64,000 nt of DNA, from contig JAJOZX010000993.1 of the NCBI GenBank assembly GCA_023014485.1, positions 614,501 to 678,500 on the forward strand, read 5' to 3'. The stretch comes from Bathynomus jamesi. Its lineage: Eukaryota; Arthropoda; Malacostraca; Isopoda; Cirolanidae. Under the pieces are notes generated by a model. That model was given only the letters and a program-made list of their open reading frames with translations, searched no databases and was not told the DNA's origin. Position numbers and translations under genes: made by a program. Below are positions 43,347-52,409 of the stretch, in pieces. Within the stretch, counting starts at the first letter, position 1. The number at the start of each line of letters is the position of its first letter.

Positions 43347-44180
43347 TAGTACCTCGCTTAACGCTGCCCCGCTCTGCGCTGTTTCGCTATAGCGCTTTCT
43401 GACAACTCAAGCGTGTGGACATTATCGCTGATCATTTCTAAGTGAGTCAATTAGTCATTCGGTGCTTTTCGTACGAAGTGCATGTTGCGGAAAACCTTTT
43501 TGTATATTTTGGCATATATTTTTAGAGTGCTTTACCCATCATGTCAGAAAGAAAGTGTGCTAGTGATTCTAGTGTATCAAAGATGCTAAGGAAAAGTATT
43601 TCTCTGGATGTGAAATTACAAGTGTTACGTCGTCTAGAAGCTGGTGAGCGTCAAGTTGAAGTGGGTGCTTCTTTAAATTGGGCAACATCCACGATAAGAA
43701 CAATTCTAAAAAATGCAGATAAGATAAGAGCTTCTGCAACTACGACTTCGAATTTGTTAGCAACAAAAGTAACTCGTTCAAGAAGTCAATCGTTCGAAGA
43801 GATGGAAAAAAGACTTAGCATTTGCTACCAAGAAATACTTCGTGAGAGAAAGCTTAAAAAACGGCAATTAACTCTTGATGCTTACATGACCAAAAAACCG
43901 AGGCTTGAAGAACCGAAGGCCGGCCCTTCTTCTGAAATATAAGTGCAATTAATTTGGTAAATAATAATATCGTATTTGCTATATACTGTAATGCATTTTC
44001 CATAATATTTGCTCACTAAATAAACAATATTTCCTTAATAAAAGAGTTATTACTATTTTACTTTCATTTATATGTTCACATATCTTTTATATAAACATGC
44101 TATAATGACCCCGTTTTGCGCTGATTCAGTTAGCGCTCCATTTTCTAGGAACGCATCCTGAGCGTTAAGCGAGGTACTAC

Positions 44181-44182
<2 letters not shown>
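43344..44182 (+). mobile_element. pogo/Tigger-type deletion derivative
   Basis: Both ends read CAGTAGTACCTCGCTTAACG (22-bp perfect inverted repeat). The left end is preceded by TA inside a (TA)n tract; the right end is followed by TG, then TATA, so the duplication is imperfect. At 839 bp it is much smaller than an autonomous element. It contains one open frame and AATAAA signals near 44018-44042. Confidence 0.85.
43541..43942 (+). CDS. DNA-binding-only pogo/Tigger-type protein, 133 aa
   Basis: The N-terminus SISLDVKLQVLRRLEAGERQ and the following WATSTIRTIL are the psq/CENP-B type helix-turn-helix of Tigger transposases. The frame then continues directly into a basic tail (ERKLKKRQLTLDAYMTKKPR) that looks like the family C-terminus. 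The catalytic DDE core is absent, removed in frame. The remaining protein could still bind the element ends. It is intact, with a normal start, stop and poly-A signals downstream. Whether it is expressed cannot be seen. Confidence 0.75.
   Translation: MSERKCASDSSVSKMLRKSISLDVKLQVLRRLEAGERQVEVGASLNWATSTIRTILKNADKIRASATTTSNLLATKVTRSRSQSFEEMEKRLSICYQEILRERKLKKRQLTLDAYMTKKPRLEEPKAGPSSEI

Positions 44183-44186
<4 letters not shown>

Positions 44187-44222
<36 letters not shown>
44187..44222. repeat. (TA)n microsatellite
   Basis: It continues the tract at 43301-43343 on the other side of the pogo-type element, so that element sits inside a TA tract. Confidence 0.9.
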
Positions 44223-44224
<2 letters not shown>

Positions 44225-44322
44225 AATTTGTAGCAATTAAGAATTGGGGACTGCCAGTTTTTGTTCATGTTTAATACATAAAAATAATATTGTGTTTTGT
44301 TCTTAACCTCAAAAATACTTAT

Positions 44323-44477
44323 ATAATCTCGTCGATGAGCACGCATTCGCTTGATCGGGTGTGTGTCAATACCGCGACATCTGATTCGCTGTGTGGTGTG
44401 GATACCACTTTATTTATCGCCCTCTCCCCAAATGTGTTTATAATATCGTCTAGCTCCGTACTGCTCCTGTAATTAAA
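44323..44477 (-). CDS. Short acidic ORF with splice-acceptor-like upstream, copy 1
   Basis: On the minus strand, TTTTAATTACAG is followed by RSSTELDDIINTFGERAINK and ends VLIDEII then stop at about 44323. A similar piece with RSDTELDRVIVTFDERM lies at 44763. The shared start after a TTAATTACAG acceptor suggests alternative or duplicated last exons of a Maverick-encoded or read-through gene. Unrecognised. Confidence 0.35.
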
Positions 44478-44685
44478 ATAAGTGCATGAAACCGGGTGTT
44501 GCTAAAAGTATTGTGTATGGCGTAAAATATATGTATACGAGTCATTAGGTGGTGAATAAACAAATTTTTCAAAATATCCTTATTGCAACTTCTTAAAACC
44601 AAAAGAAATGTAAAAACATACTATATAGCTTCAAAGAACCTACATTATTTCCTCTACAGCCTGACGCTCACTGTACCGCCCCTAT

Positions 44686-44767
44686 ACCGTGACTTCTGGG
44701 GCAGGGGGAGAAGCCATCCTTTCATCAAAAGTGACGATTACACGGTCTAACTCCGTATCGCTCCTGT
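44686..44767 (-). CDS. Short acidic ORF with splice-acceptor-like upstream, copy 2
   Basis: TTTTAATTACAG precedes RSDTELDRVIVTFDERM, ending PEVTV then stop. The similarity to copy 1 covers the first 15 residues, with changes mostly at third codon positions or conservative. Too short to judge alone. Confidence 0.3.
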
Positions 44768-45055
44768 AATTAAAACATATCCATGAGTCATTTGGCAATG
44801 ATTAAACACATTTTTAAAAACGCATGCAAATCTTAAAAGTTTTGAGTAATTTAAAAAAAAACATTAAAACCGTTATTATTTCTTGTATCGGAAAAAAACA
44901 CCTGCCCAATATAATGGGATACAACAATTCGAACAGCGCCGCACACGTTTCATTAGATTATGGTAGGAATCACTCCACCCGTCGCGCCGACGCGTTGCAT
45001 GTGACTCATAGTCTTCTCACAGCTTGCACCGAGTGGACGTGTCATCTCGAACTGT

Positions 45056-45226
45056 GTGAATACGATGGAACTCCCTTTGAGAAGCATTCTCAACGCCTCG
45101 TACGACGTCTCCGTGACGAAGTCATTGCGCGTATACAGGCGAGAAACCGACACCATTAACTGTGTGTTTGAAACGACTTCCAGGCAGGCAAGCGAACGAA
45201 ACGATATTTATTTAAGTATTGCGAAG
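45056..45226 (+). CDS. Maverick terminal-repeat protein A (right copy)
   Basis: MNTMELPLRSILNASYDVSV continues to NCVFETTSRQ. In this copy the frame reads without a stop into protein B, whereas the left copy has a stop between them. So A and B are probably separate genes or the stop was lost here. Confidence 0.4.
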
Positions 45227-45784
45227 ATGAATAGAGTCTTCGTGATAGTTGAGAAGTGGGCAGAGGACCGTTATAAAATACCTGCTGGGGTAGGTACAAT
45301 GAGAGAGCTGATTAGTGATGCCTCCTCATATACCATTGTTTGTACATTGAGTGTAAATAACGAACAACCGTGCATTGATATACGAGAGATAGGGAAATGG
45401 GGAGCTGATGACTTTCTTGTTCCTACACGAAACCGTTTCATCCTCGACAGAATGTTTGAGGTCGTCGGATTTCGTAAGCTGAAGCCTATATTAGACGCGC
45501 GTGTAAGGGTTATGCTTTATTTTGACATGGTGCTTGAATACACATACAATGCTCTGTTCGATGGGTTTACCGAGTGTAGGGCTGAACAAGGTGAGAATGG
45601 TCTAGAGGTGGAGGATTATTTAATAAGTTTAGATTCTTCAAAATATCATGAACTTTGGTACAAAACACTTGATCGGTACAGGGCTGAGCTTACCTACACC
45701 GTTCACCCTGAAGAACTACTTCTTTATATAATGATCATCTATTGTAGCGAATTAGATTATCTCTGCTGCAGCTATGCATTGTGA
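45227..45784 (+). CDS. Maverick terminal-repeat protein B (right copy), open
   Basis: MNRVFVIVEKWAEDRYKIPA starts at 45227, just past the joined A region. Conserved with the left copy: SDASSYTIVCTLSVNNEQP, VPTRNRFILDRM, VGFRKLKP and SSKYHELWYKTLDRYRAEL. The left copy stops right after HP; here that codon is GAA and the frame runs on for 23 more residues. About 185 residues, helical, no recognised domain. It is a gene that, by its position, is present twice per element. Confidence 0.65.
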   Translation: MNRVFVIVEKWAEDRYKIPAGVGTMRELISDASSYTIVCTLSVNNEQPCIDIREIGKWGADDFLVPTRNRFILDRMFEVVGFRKLKPILDARVRVMLYFDMVLEYTYNALFDGFTECRAEQGENGLEVEDYLISLDSSKYHELWYKTLDRYRAELTYTVHPEELLLYIMIIYCSELDYLCCSYAL

Positions 45785-46064
45785 AGAAGAGTTCACGAAT
45801 GAAAAGTTCGGGACGTTAAGAAAAAACCCTCGACTGGAAAGGCGTGTTTATAAACTTGTATTCAATGTAACGGCCCCCACGATGACGTTTTTGTGCATGC
45901 TTTTGATTGTATTCGATAACTTGCCAGCCGGATGTAAAGTGGGCACAAAATATTACTGAACGATGTGAAGGGCATTTATATAGAGTACAAGTTTCCCTAT
46001 ACCTTGCGTGGTGGAATATTTTTAAACCGCGTATACTGCGTAATGCAGAGCAATAACTACGTAT
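45774..46064 (+). pseudogene. Maverick terminal-repeat protein C (right copy)
   Basis: MHCEEEFTNEKFGTLRKNPR aligns with the left copy. It overlaps the extended end of B by about 11 bases. The frame stops early at 45959 because of a missing base after CKVGTK; the left-copy-like remainder (NDVKGIYIEYK region) follows in another frame. Confidence 0.5.
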
Positions 46065-46586
46065 TTTAAACTCGATTAAGTGTGAGTTTAGTATTTTGAA
46101 AACAAAGTGAGTGGATTATATATATACTTCTCCTGTACTGCTATATTAATGGTTATACGATTTCTTATTTTTTGTGCTGTAGAAGATAAAGTGTGTGTAA
46201 TTATTTATTTAACATTTCTTATACTATTATTATTTTTGATCATTCCAATGTATATTTATTTTGCATATATTTATAATATTTAATAAACAGAATGACGTAA
46301 TGTTGTTTTATTTAATTGTTTTGGTTATAAACGATTTATTCCAAATGGTTGGTAACTCATTAAAAACGGCTAGGAATATATTCATTGCAGCCATTTGTGT
46401 ACCAATGGTAACAGCTATATAACGGGTCCAGGCTTTGGGCGACTAAAGGCATCTTTATATTCACTCCGTACATTTAAAACTCGTATTACCTCTTACAGTC
46501 TCTACCACGAAAATATTTGCAACAATACTTGGTTTTCCCCACCCGCCCCGTTATGCAATATTTATTTCCCATGTAGAACCCATTCA
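46065..46586. other. Gene-free AT-rich flank, probable outer end of Maverick
   Basis: No gene seen. GTAATGTTGTTTTATTTAA near 46300 resembles the reverse complement of 26.98-27.0 kb, hinting that the terminal repeat extends this far with heavy decay. Confidence 0.4.
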
Positions 46587-46676
46587 GCCAATATTTAAAA
46601 AAATTTCAACTACTGCAATTTTTGTAATTTCCAGCTGCAGTAGGAAATTATTGAGAAAATATTCTTAAAACTTGAC

Positions 46677-46715
<39 letters not shown>

Positions 46716-46840
46716 GAGGGGATAGACAACAAATAAAAACCTACGATAAGTTGAACATAAAATGAATTGGATACAGAAAGAAGACAGGAAACGAGAAACT
46801 GCAAAATGTAACCAAAGACGATGCTCATTACATATTCATT
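46587..46840. repeat. Duplicated segment, copy 1 (without transposons)
   Basis: CCAATATTTAAAAAAATTTC at 46587 through AACTTGACCACATATATATA, a short TA tract, then AAATAAAAACCTACGATAAG and GGATACAGAAAGAAGACAGG. The second copy is split: its left half is at 46994-47093 and its right half at 49744-49830, with two Tc1 elements between. So this copy represents the uninterrupted arrangement. Confidence 0.85.
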
Positions 46841-47095
46841 TGAATAAAAACTAAAAGAAACATAGCCTTGAAATATTTAGCATACATACATCTCTACATA
46901 AGAGTTTAAAAATAAACTCGCTATGCTAAGAATTTATTATTTTATGAGCATTTCATTTTTTAAAATGATTTTTAACAACCTACGAAAGAATTGGCCAATA
47001 TTTAAAAAAATTTCAACTATTGCAATTTTGGTAATTTCCTACTGCAGTAGGAAATTATTGAGAAAATATTCTTAAAGCTTGATCACATATATATA

Positions 47096-48296
47096 CTGGT
47101 CAAAAAAAGAAACGCAATTTTTGAGATTTATTAATAAACATGAGGACTCAGTATATAGTAAATGATTCTTTAACATAACAAACAGTCAATAACGCGTATG
47201 GCCACCCCTAGCCATAATGCAGGCTTGGAGTCTGGCCCTCATCGACCTCAACAGTCTCTGCAGGAAAGCAACAGGGATGGCCCTCCACTCTTCAATAATT
47301 GCATTGGTCAGTTCCCTGATGTTCTGCGGCTGATGCTGACGTCTGCGAACTCGCCGTTCAAGTTCATCCCATGCGTGCTCTATCGGTGACATGTCTGGGC
47401 TGAAGGCTGGCCATGGTAAGGTCTGCACCTATTGTCCCTGCAGGTACGCCTGCACTATCCTGGCTGCATGAGGTCTGGCATTGTCCTGTTGCAGGAGCAC
47501 CAATTCTGGATGTTGCCTCATGAATGGAAGAACATGTGGGTGAAGAATCTCATCCCTGTAGCGTTGGGCAGTCAGAGCTGATAGGCCCACGATAGGTCAC
47601 GGTGCTGATAGGCCCATTGCAGGCGTCGTTGCCTTCTTGCATCAGTGAGAAAAGGACCTCTGTAAGGCCTGCGGGATCGGAGTCCTGCATTACGGAGTCG
47701 GTTTCTGACGGTCTGGTCACTAATTCTGTTGTTGTGGATACCAGGTGTCTCTCTGGCTGTCTGACGAGCATTCCGCTGCCGATGACGCAGGTGCTGCAGT
47801 ACAATGTAGCGATCCTGGCGTTGGGTCGTCACACGAGGTCGCCCACGTCTTGGCAGGTCCTGAACACTTCCTGTGGCATTGTACCGTCTAACAAGTCTAG
47901 AGATTGTGCTGGGATGCACATGCATTCGTTGTGCAACTTGGACAGCAGACATGCCTGCATCCAACATGCCCAAGGCACGACCTCTGTTGACCTCTGAGAG
48001 TCGTGGCATGCCTCAATCGCAGGAAAAAGTTTGGTTTTCTCAACGGGCAGTGTGTATTCTGTGAAGTCAAAGAAAAAATGCATGCCTTCATAAAGAATAC
48101 ATTCAATTTAATCTCTGTTTATTGTTTGTAACAAAATGGCGTCTTAGCCGGGATTAGTCAGGTTTAAAAACATGCACTAAGTGGCTTTAAAAGATTTGAA
48201 CAAACATTTCACCATAATCTTGAAACTGTGATAATACCACTAACAACTTAAATTTTACACCATATGCAAGCTAATTGCGTTTCTTTTTTTGACCAG
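47096..48296 (-). mobile_element. Tc1-like transposon A, internally deleted
   Basis: Inverted ends CTGGTCAAAAAAAGAAACGC flanked by TA (47094-47095 and 48297-48298). Size 1201 bp. The transposase has its N-terminal DNA-binding part and its C-terminal end, but the middle with the first catalytic residues is gone. Confidence 0.9.
47186..48009 (-). pseudogene. Tc1-like transposase remnant (element A)
   Basis: From 48009: MPRLSEVNRGRALGMLDAGM, paired helix-turn-helix (VHPSTISRLVRRY; RRGRPRVTTQRQDRY) and ISDQTVRNRLRNAGLRSRRP to about 47572. Then a jump to 47428-47186 with ending PWPAFSPDMSPIEHAWDELE, which holds the last catalytic acidic residue, and RLQACIMARGGHTRY. The two catalytic Asp residues normally between these parts are missing or out of frame. 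It could bind ends but not cut. Confidence 0.85.
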
Positions 48297-48304
48297 TATA
48301 TATA

Positions 48305-49696
48305 CAGTGCCCGCGAAAAGTATCCGATCACCCTTGAAATTTGTATTTTTTACATAAAAAACAATGTTTAAATGTATACTAACCTTATATTAGTATTTTG
48401 TCATCTGTCCTTTGGTTTGGATGACTTGTTCTAGACGTTTTGGCATGGATTTAATCAAGTTTTGACAAACTTCCACTGATATTTCCTTGCACCATACCTT
48501 TTTGATGGCCTCTTGTAATTTTTCAACTGAGCCAGTGTCGTGGCATTCAACCTTATTTTTATTATTAGCCACAGATTTTCTATCGGATTGAGATCTGGAC
48601 TATTACCAGGCCAATCCAAAATATCAAATTTATTGTCAGTAATCCATTTTGTCACTATTTTGGCCCTGTGACATGGTGCACCATCATGCATGTATGTTTT
48701 TGTCCTTTGGATTGCCATTGCCATTGGAAGTTTATCCTGTAGCATTGCTAAATACCGTGCACCATTCATAGTTGTGTTTCGGAAGAAAATATAAGTTTCC
48801 ACGCCCATAGTAACCGAAACAACCCCAAACCATCACACTTGGAGGGTGTTTCATTGTCTTTAGGGTGTATTTAAGGTCCATCCTATTTGAGCCAATAGGC
48901 CGGCGAACCTTTTTTGGACAACTTCTGAATGTCAAAAATGTCGACTCATCGCTAAATAAAACCTTCTTCCAGTCATCAACACTCCAATGAATATATTTTT
49001 TACAAAATGCGACACGTTTTTTACGCATTTTTTCATTAATGAACGGTTTCTTAGCAGCATGGCGAGATGGTAATCCGAGTTCTTTTTGGAGCCGCTCCTG
49101 GATAGTTCGTTCAGAAACACCAGATAACAAATTATTCATATTAAATTTTATTTCTTTCGCAGTTATTGTTGGGTTTTTCAATACTAAACGTTTCATAAGT
49201 TTGTCTGTTCGCGAATTTGTTTTTCTCGGTCTGCCAGATCGTTTTTTAGGGACTGGCGTGGTTAGGCCACCATTGTTCTTAGCCCGTGAAACCCATAAAT
49301 TAACGGTACTTTGGGATATGTTTAATTCCTTAGCTATCTGTCTCTGTGATTTCCCACATGCATGCAAAGCAACAATAGCACCTCGACAATCACTCTTAAG
49401 TTGTTTTTTAGCACACATTATATATAAATTTTATTTACACCACTTTCTGTAAAAAAAAAAGAAATATCAAGAAATTTACACAAACAGTGAAATCTGACAA
49501 ATTTGAGACACAGCCACCCGCAACGAAGGCTACCAGAACACTAATTTGAGAATGTGTTGGATAGCTCTCATATCAGCGAGCAACCTCAAAGTTACCAGAT
49601 GTCGCTAGAACAAATAGAAAGTGAATTACGTGTCTCTGAATATCAAGGGAAAATATTGTATTTTCTTGAGTGATCGGATACTTTTCGCGGGCACTG
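48305..49696 (-). mobile_element. Tc1-like transposon B, near full length
   Basis: Inverted ends CAGTGCCCGCGAAAAGTATC, 28 of 29 bases matching, flanked by TA (48303-48304, 49697-49698). 1392 bp. It starts six bases after the TA of element A, so both lie in the same TA tract. Confidence 0.93.
48390..49418 (-). pseudogene. Tc1-like DD34E-type transposase, two frameshifts
   Basis: MCAKKQLKSDCRGAIVALHA starts at 49418. First HTH QIAKELNISQSTVNLWV, GRPRK linker (nuclear-signal-like), second HTH SERTIQERLQKELGL. First Asp in VLFSDESTFL. A frameshift near 48770 leads to the second Asp in TYMHDGAPCHRAK and the Glu in GNSPDLNPIENLW. A second shift near 48560 leads to the end at 48390 (IKSMPKRLEQVIQTKGQMTKY in two parts). 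All three catalytic residues are present, so only the two shifts keep it from being complete. Confidence 0.9.
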
Positions 49697-49697
49697 T

Positions 49698-49700
49698 ATA

Positions 49701-49743
<43 letters not shown>
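49698..49743. repeat. (TA)n microsatellite
   Basis: Right remainder of the TA tract into which both Tc1-like elements inserted. Confidence 0.9.
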
Positions 49744-49747
<4 letters not shown>

Positions 49748-49828
49748 GACAATAAATAAAAACCTACGATAAGTTAACATATTATGAATTGGATACAGAA
49801 ACAAGATGGGAAACGAGAAACAGTACTT

Positions 49829-49999
49829 ACATTTCAGTAAAGGCTTCATTGATTGGTTGATTGACAGTCCCGCATCCTTCGGCGATACTCTGGGAAGAAA
49901 ATAATTCGTTTGGCCTATGGCACTGAAGAGATAAAGCGCTGCTTGGGCGTAGAAATCGCCATCAGCAATCAGTTCGGGTGATTCGTATAGCTGATCCAT
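49829..49999 (-). CDS. Possible host gene first exon
   Basis: MDQLYESPELIADGDFYAQA and KDAGLSINQSMKPLLK are encoded from 49999, followed at about 49829 by GTAAGTACTG, a good splice donor. The codon use is balanced and the sequence is not repetitive. Upstream lies a GC-rich region with CCAAT boxes on the same strand. I do not recognise the protein. The next exon would lie to the left, beyond the Tc1 elements, and I could not identify it; the duplicated segment at 46.7 kb copies only intron sequence. Confidence 0.4.
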
Positions 50000-50510
50000 G
50001 ATTCGTTTGCTGTACTAAATTGCAAGAAACTGACTCTCTGTGTCGCGATTTGGCGCTTATGAGGGGCACGCGCCCTGCCTACAAGCGGGGAACCTTGTTT
50101 CCTATTGGCTACCTGCGAGCTTATGAGAGGGTATTAGATAGAGCCTATGCCTGCATTTTCGACCAACCCGAGAACATGCCCCCTTTACAAAGATAATCAT
50201 TGGCTGTTCCATGAAAGTTGGGCGTGGGTTTTAGAGGGTGCAGAGCTATAGGCTTGCTTGGAACCAGATGAAACGCGTATTCCGTGCTGTGATTCGCTAC
50301 TTCCCGTCAAGTCTGGGTGGGGCTTATGGCCCGCTCCTTGGTGAATACCTGTACGATCACGTCTTCCTGTTTTTATTTTAGATTTGGGGCCAAAAACACC
50401 TGCAAGGTTCAGTTGTCCTGAAAGTCCTTTGTCTGCCTCGCGGACAATACAATATTTATTTTTCTGCGAAATGTGGGCCTGTGACCCTGCCGGGTGAACA
50501 ATGCCTTATG
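50000..50510 (-). promoter_or_regulatory. GC-rich candidate promoter with CCAAT boxes
   Basis: On the minus strand, AGCCAATAGG (about 50099-50108) and AGCCAATGA (about 50205-50213) are CCAAT boxes. The region is clearly richer in G+C and CpG than the surrounding AT-rich DNA. No TATA box stands out. It sits directly upstream of the possible exon at 49.99 kb. Confidence 0.4.
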
Positions 50511-50644
50511 CCCCTTTACACAATAGGAAAAGACACGTATATGTTGGAAAAGGTTTTTCTACAAGTATTAACAAAACAATTCAATTTTTCGGAAAAACTG
50601 AATTAAGTTGTACGGGTGGTTAAAAACAGAATATATATATACAG

Positions 50645-50680
<36 letters not shown>

Positions 50681-50743
50681 TGTTTGTTTGACCGTGTGTA
50701 TATATATATATATATATGATCCCATTGTGACCCCATTTCGGCG

Positions 50744-50783
50744 CAAAAATAAAATTTAAGACATACCCCGTCTTAAATTTTAT
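50744..50783. repeat. Perfect hairpin, 15-bp stem
   Basis: AATAAAATTTAAGAC, a seven-base loop ATACCCC, then GTCTTAAATTTTATT. Flanked by (TA)n and CAAAGG-type DNA. Possibly the centre of a small foldback element. Confidence 0.7.
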
Positions 50784-51196
50784 TTCTTCGGGAAGGTCAT
50801 GCCTTTCAAAGGAAATATATTTACAAGGTTCCAGATTTTTGTATTGTGCTGTGACAGCCTGTCATAAATTTAATTTAGTATACTTTTCTCTCTTGTTACA
50901 AGAGACCTTTTCCGGCCGAATGCTAATAAACGCCGTGGTCCTCCTTTGTCGCGTATATATAAATACCAAAATATTTAAAAGAAGTGTCAGGAATGCCTCG
51001 CAAACAGATATTCTAGGCCTAAAATTTGTTTAAAATAGATTAAATACAATTTATACTTAGTTGGGAACACCTGCTTAGATATACTGTAAAGTTTGCGCGT
51101 AAAATTGAAACCCTTTACCTGGAATGTTCTTTTGTTAAGCGGAGAAAGGTTGCTTCACATTCAAGGACTATGATTATATTTTTGCTAAATGAAATA

Positions 51197-51198
<2 letters not shown>

Positions 51199-51248
<50 letters not shown>
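51199..51248. repeat. (TA)n microsatellite
   Basis: A 50-bp uninterrupted TA tract directly before the minisatellite. Confidence 0.9.
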
Positions 51249-51255
<7 letters not shown>

Positions 51256-51283
51256 CATACATATATTTCAGCCATCAAAAATA

Positions 51284-51445
51284 TATGGGGAGGGATTATA
51301 CGCTTTTTAGATGAACTTTTTTCCGTGGGGAGGGAATATACGCTGTTTAGATTAACTTTTTTCCGTGAGGAGGGTTTACACGCTTTTAGATGAACTTTTT
51401 TCCATGGGGAGGGTTTACACGCTTTTAGATGAACTTTTTTCCGTA
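51284..51445 (+). repeat. Minisatellite, about 46-bp unit, 3.5 copies
   Basis: Each unit contains GGGGAGGG, then TACACGCTTTTAGATGAAC and TTTTTTCCGTG. Units differ by a few bases; the last two are nearly identical. Confidence 0.9.
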
Positions 51446-51524
51446 CGAATGTCGGGGAGTCGCCCCCGGTTCCGGAGAGTGAAAAAAAAATTTATGCCAG
51501 AAACAAAAAATAAAAATAACAAAA

Positions 51525-51745
51525 ATCATGTTAATGCTTTTTATGTTTAGTTTAAGGATAAAATTGTGTCTTAAAGATAAATTTATATTGAAACACAATA
51601 ATTGGATAAAAGAGGAAAAATTAATAAGTTACCCCTAATTTAATTTCTATTTTATTTTAAAAATCATGTTAACGCATTTCACTTTATAGTTTAATGATAA
51701 AATTGCGTATTATGACGAAAATTTGTATTTGTATTAAACTTAGTT
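51525..51745 (+). repeat. Two diverged direct repeats of about 80 bp
   Basis: AAAATCATGTTAATGC followed by AGGATAAAATTGTGT (51525) recurs as AAAATCATGTTAACGC ... ATGATAAAATTGCGT (51660). Confidence 0.6.
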
Positions 51746-51924
51746 TATCTTATTCGTTTTTTTCCCTAAAAGATCGCCCCATCAAATGTCCGATAGGCTT
51801 CGTTAAACTGCGAGAAGCTCAATAGAAAAAACTATTGGCGTTGCCTTTTTTGACTTGGCCCCATAAACGTAATTGCTTATGTTTAATAGCTCTGTCTATT
51901 GGGTCGTATTTCGAGACCTTGTCG

Positions 51925-52060
51925 GTCTACCTGGTGTTGGTGTGTAAGGTGGTGGAGTTGGTGGATTGTTGTTGGTGAGTAAGGGGGTGGTGGTGGTGGA
52001 GGTGTGCTGGTGAGTAAGGCGGTGGTGGTGGAGGTGGAGGTAGGTTGTTGGTTTCACCAT
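51925..52060 (+). repeat. GGT/GTG-rich low-complexity tract
   Basis: Dense GGTGG and GGAGGTGGAGG runs on the plus strand over 130 bp; several G-runs could form a quadruplex. No frame through it is supported. Confidence 0.7.
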
Positions 52061-52409
52061 TCGTTTGGACGCTTGGTTGTAGCTCTCATATCGGACACGT
52101 GGTGTTAATGGGTTGGGCTCCTAAAAAGTCGTAGCCCTCATCTCCTGTTGATGGGGAGAGCTCCTTTTAAAAGTCGTAGCCCTCATTTCACCATATGCTG
52201 TTGATGGGACGTGCTCCTAAAAGTATATACGATTGTTGGTGGTGCTTTTTGTGTGTGGTGGTTGTGCTCGTATATATTTTGCTATTGGGGTTTTGCATGC
52301 ATTAGTTTGTGTGTGTGATAATAGGGGGTTTATGGGCATATAGTCGGGGCTTGTATTTGTGTGCGCTTTGGACCGTATTTAAGACGTATTGCTAAGCCTT
52401 CTAAGCCAG

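Larger units (their letters stand above)
44878..46064 (+). repeat. Maverick right terminal inverted repeat
   Basis: Reverse-complement partner of 28650-32380. The inner border is at TTCTTGTATCGG. It carries the uninterrupted counterpart of the hAT-like insertion site (GATCGGTACAGGGCTGAGC at about 45670). Outside 46064 similarity fades into AT-rich DNA. Confidence 0.85.
26950..46350. mobile_element. Maverick/Polinton (adintovirus-like) element
   Basis: The set of pPolB, integrase, packaging ATPase, cysteine protease, penton and double-jelly-roll major capsid genes is diagnostic of this group. Inverted terminal repeats of at least 1.2 kb are visible (28650-32380 after removing a nested insertion, and 44878-46064). 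Beyond them the outer flanks share weaker similarity (GTTGTAATGGTGTTTTATTT near 26.99 kb reversed, and GTAATGTTGTTTTATTTAA near 46.3 kb), so the true ends are uncertain by several hundred bases. Left genes run on the minus strand and right genes on the plus strand from a divergent point near 37.47 kb. Nested DNA transposons sit at 27.09-28.47 (in the outer flank), 29.10-31.56 and 43.34-44.18 kb. Known mode: integrase-mediated insertion, protein-primed replication, probable virion formation. Confidence 0.85.

Noticed and set aside
26950..46350. A CRISPR array or bacterial prophage as explanation for capsid and integrase genes
   Set aside because: The gene set, terminal repeats and arthropod transposon context fit a eukaryotic Maverick; no spacer-repeat array exists.
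47602..48064. Plus-strand frames over Tc1-like element A
   Set aside because: Antisense shadows of the transposase DNA-binding domain.
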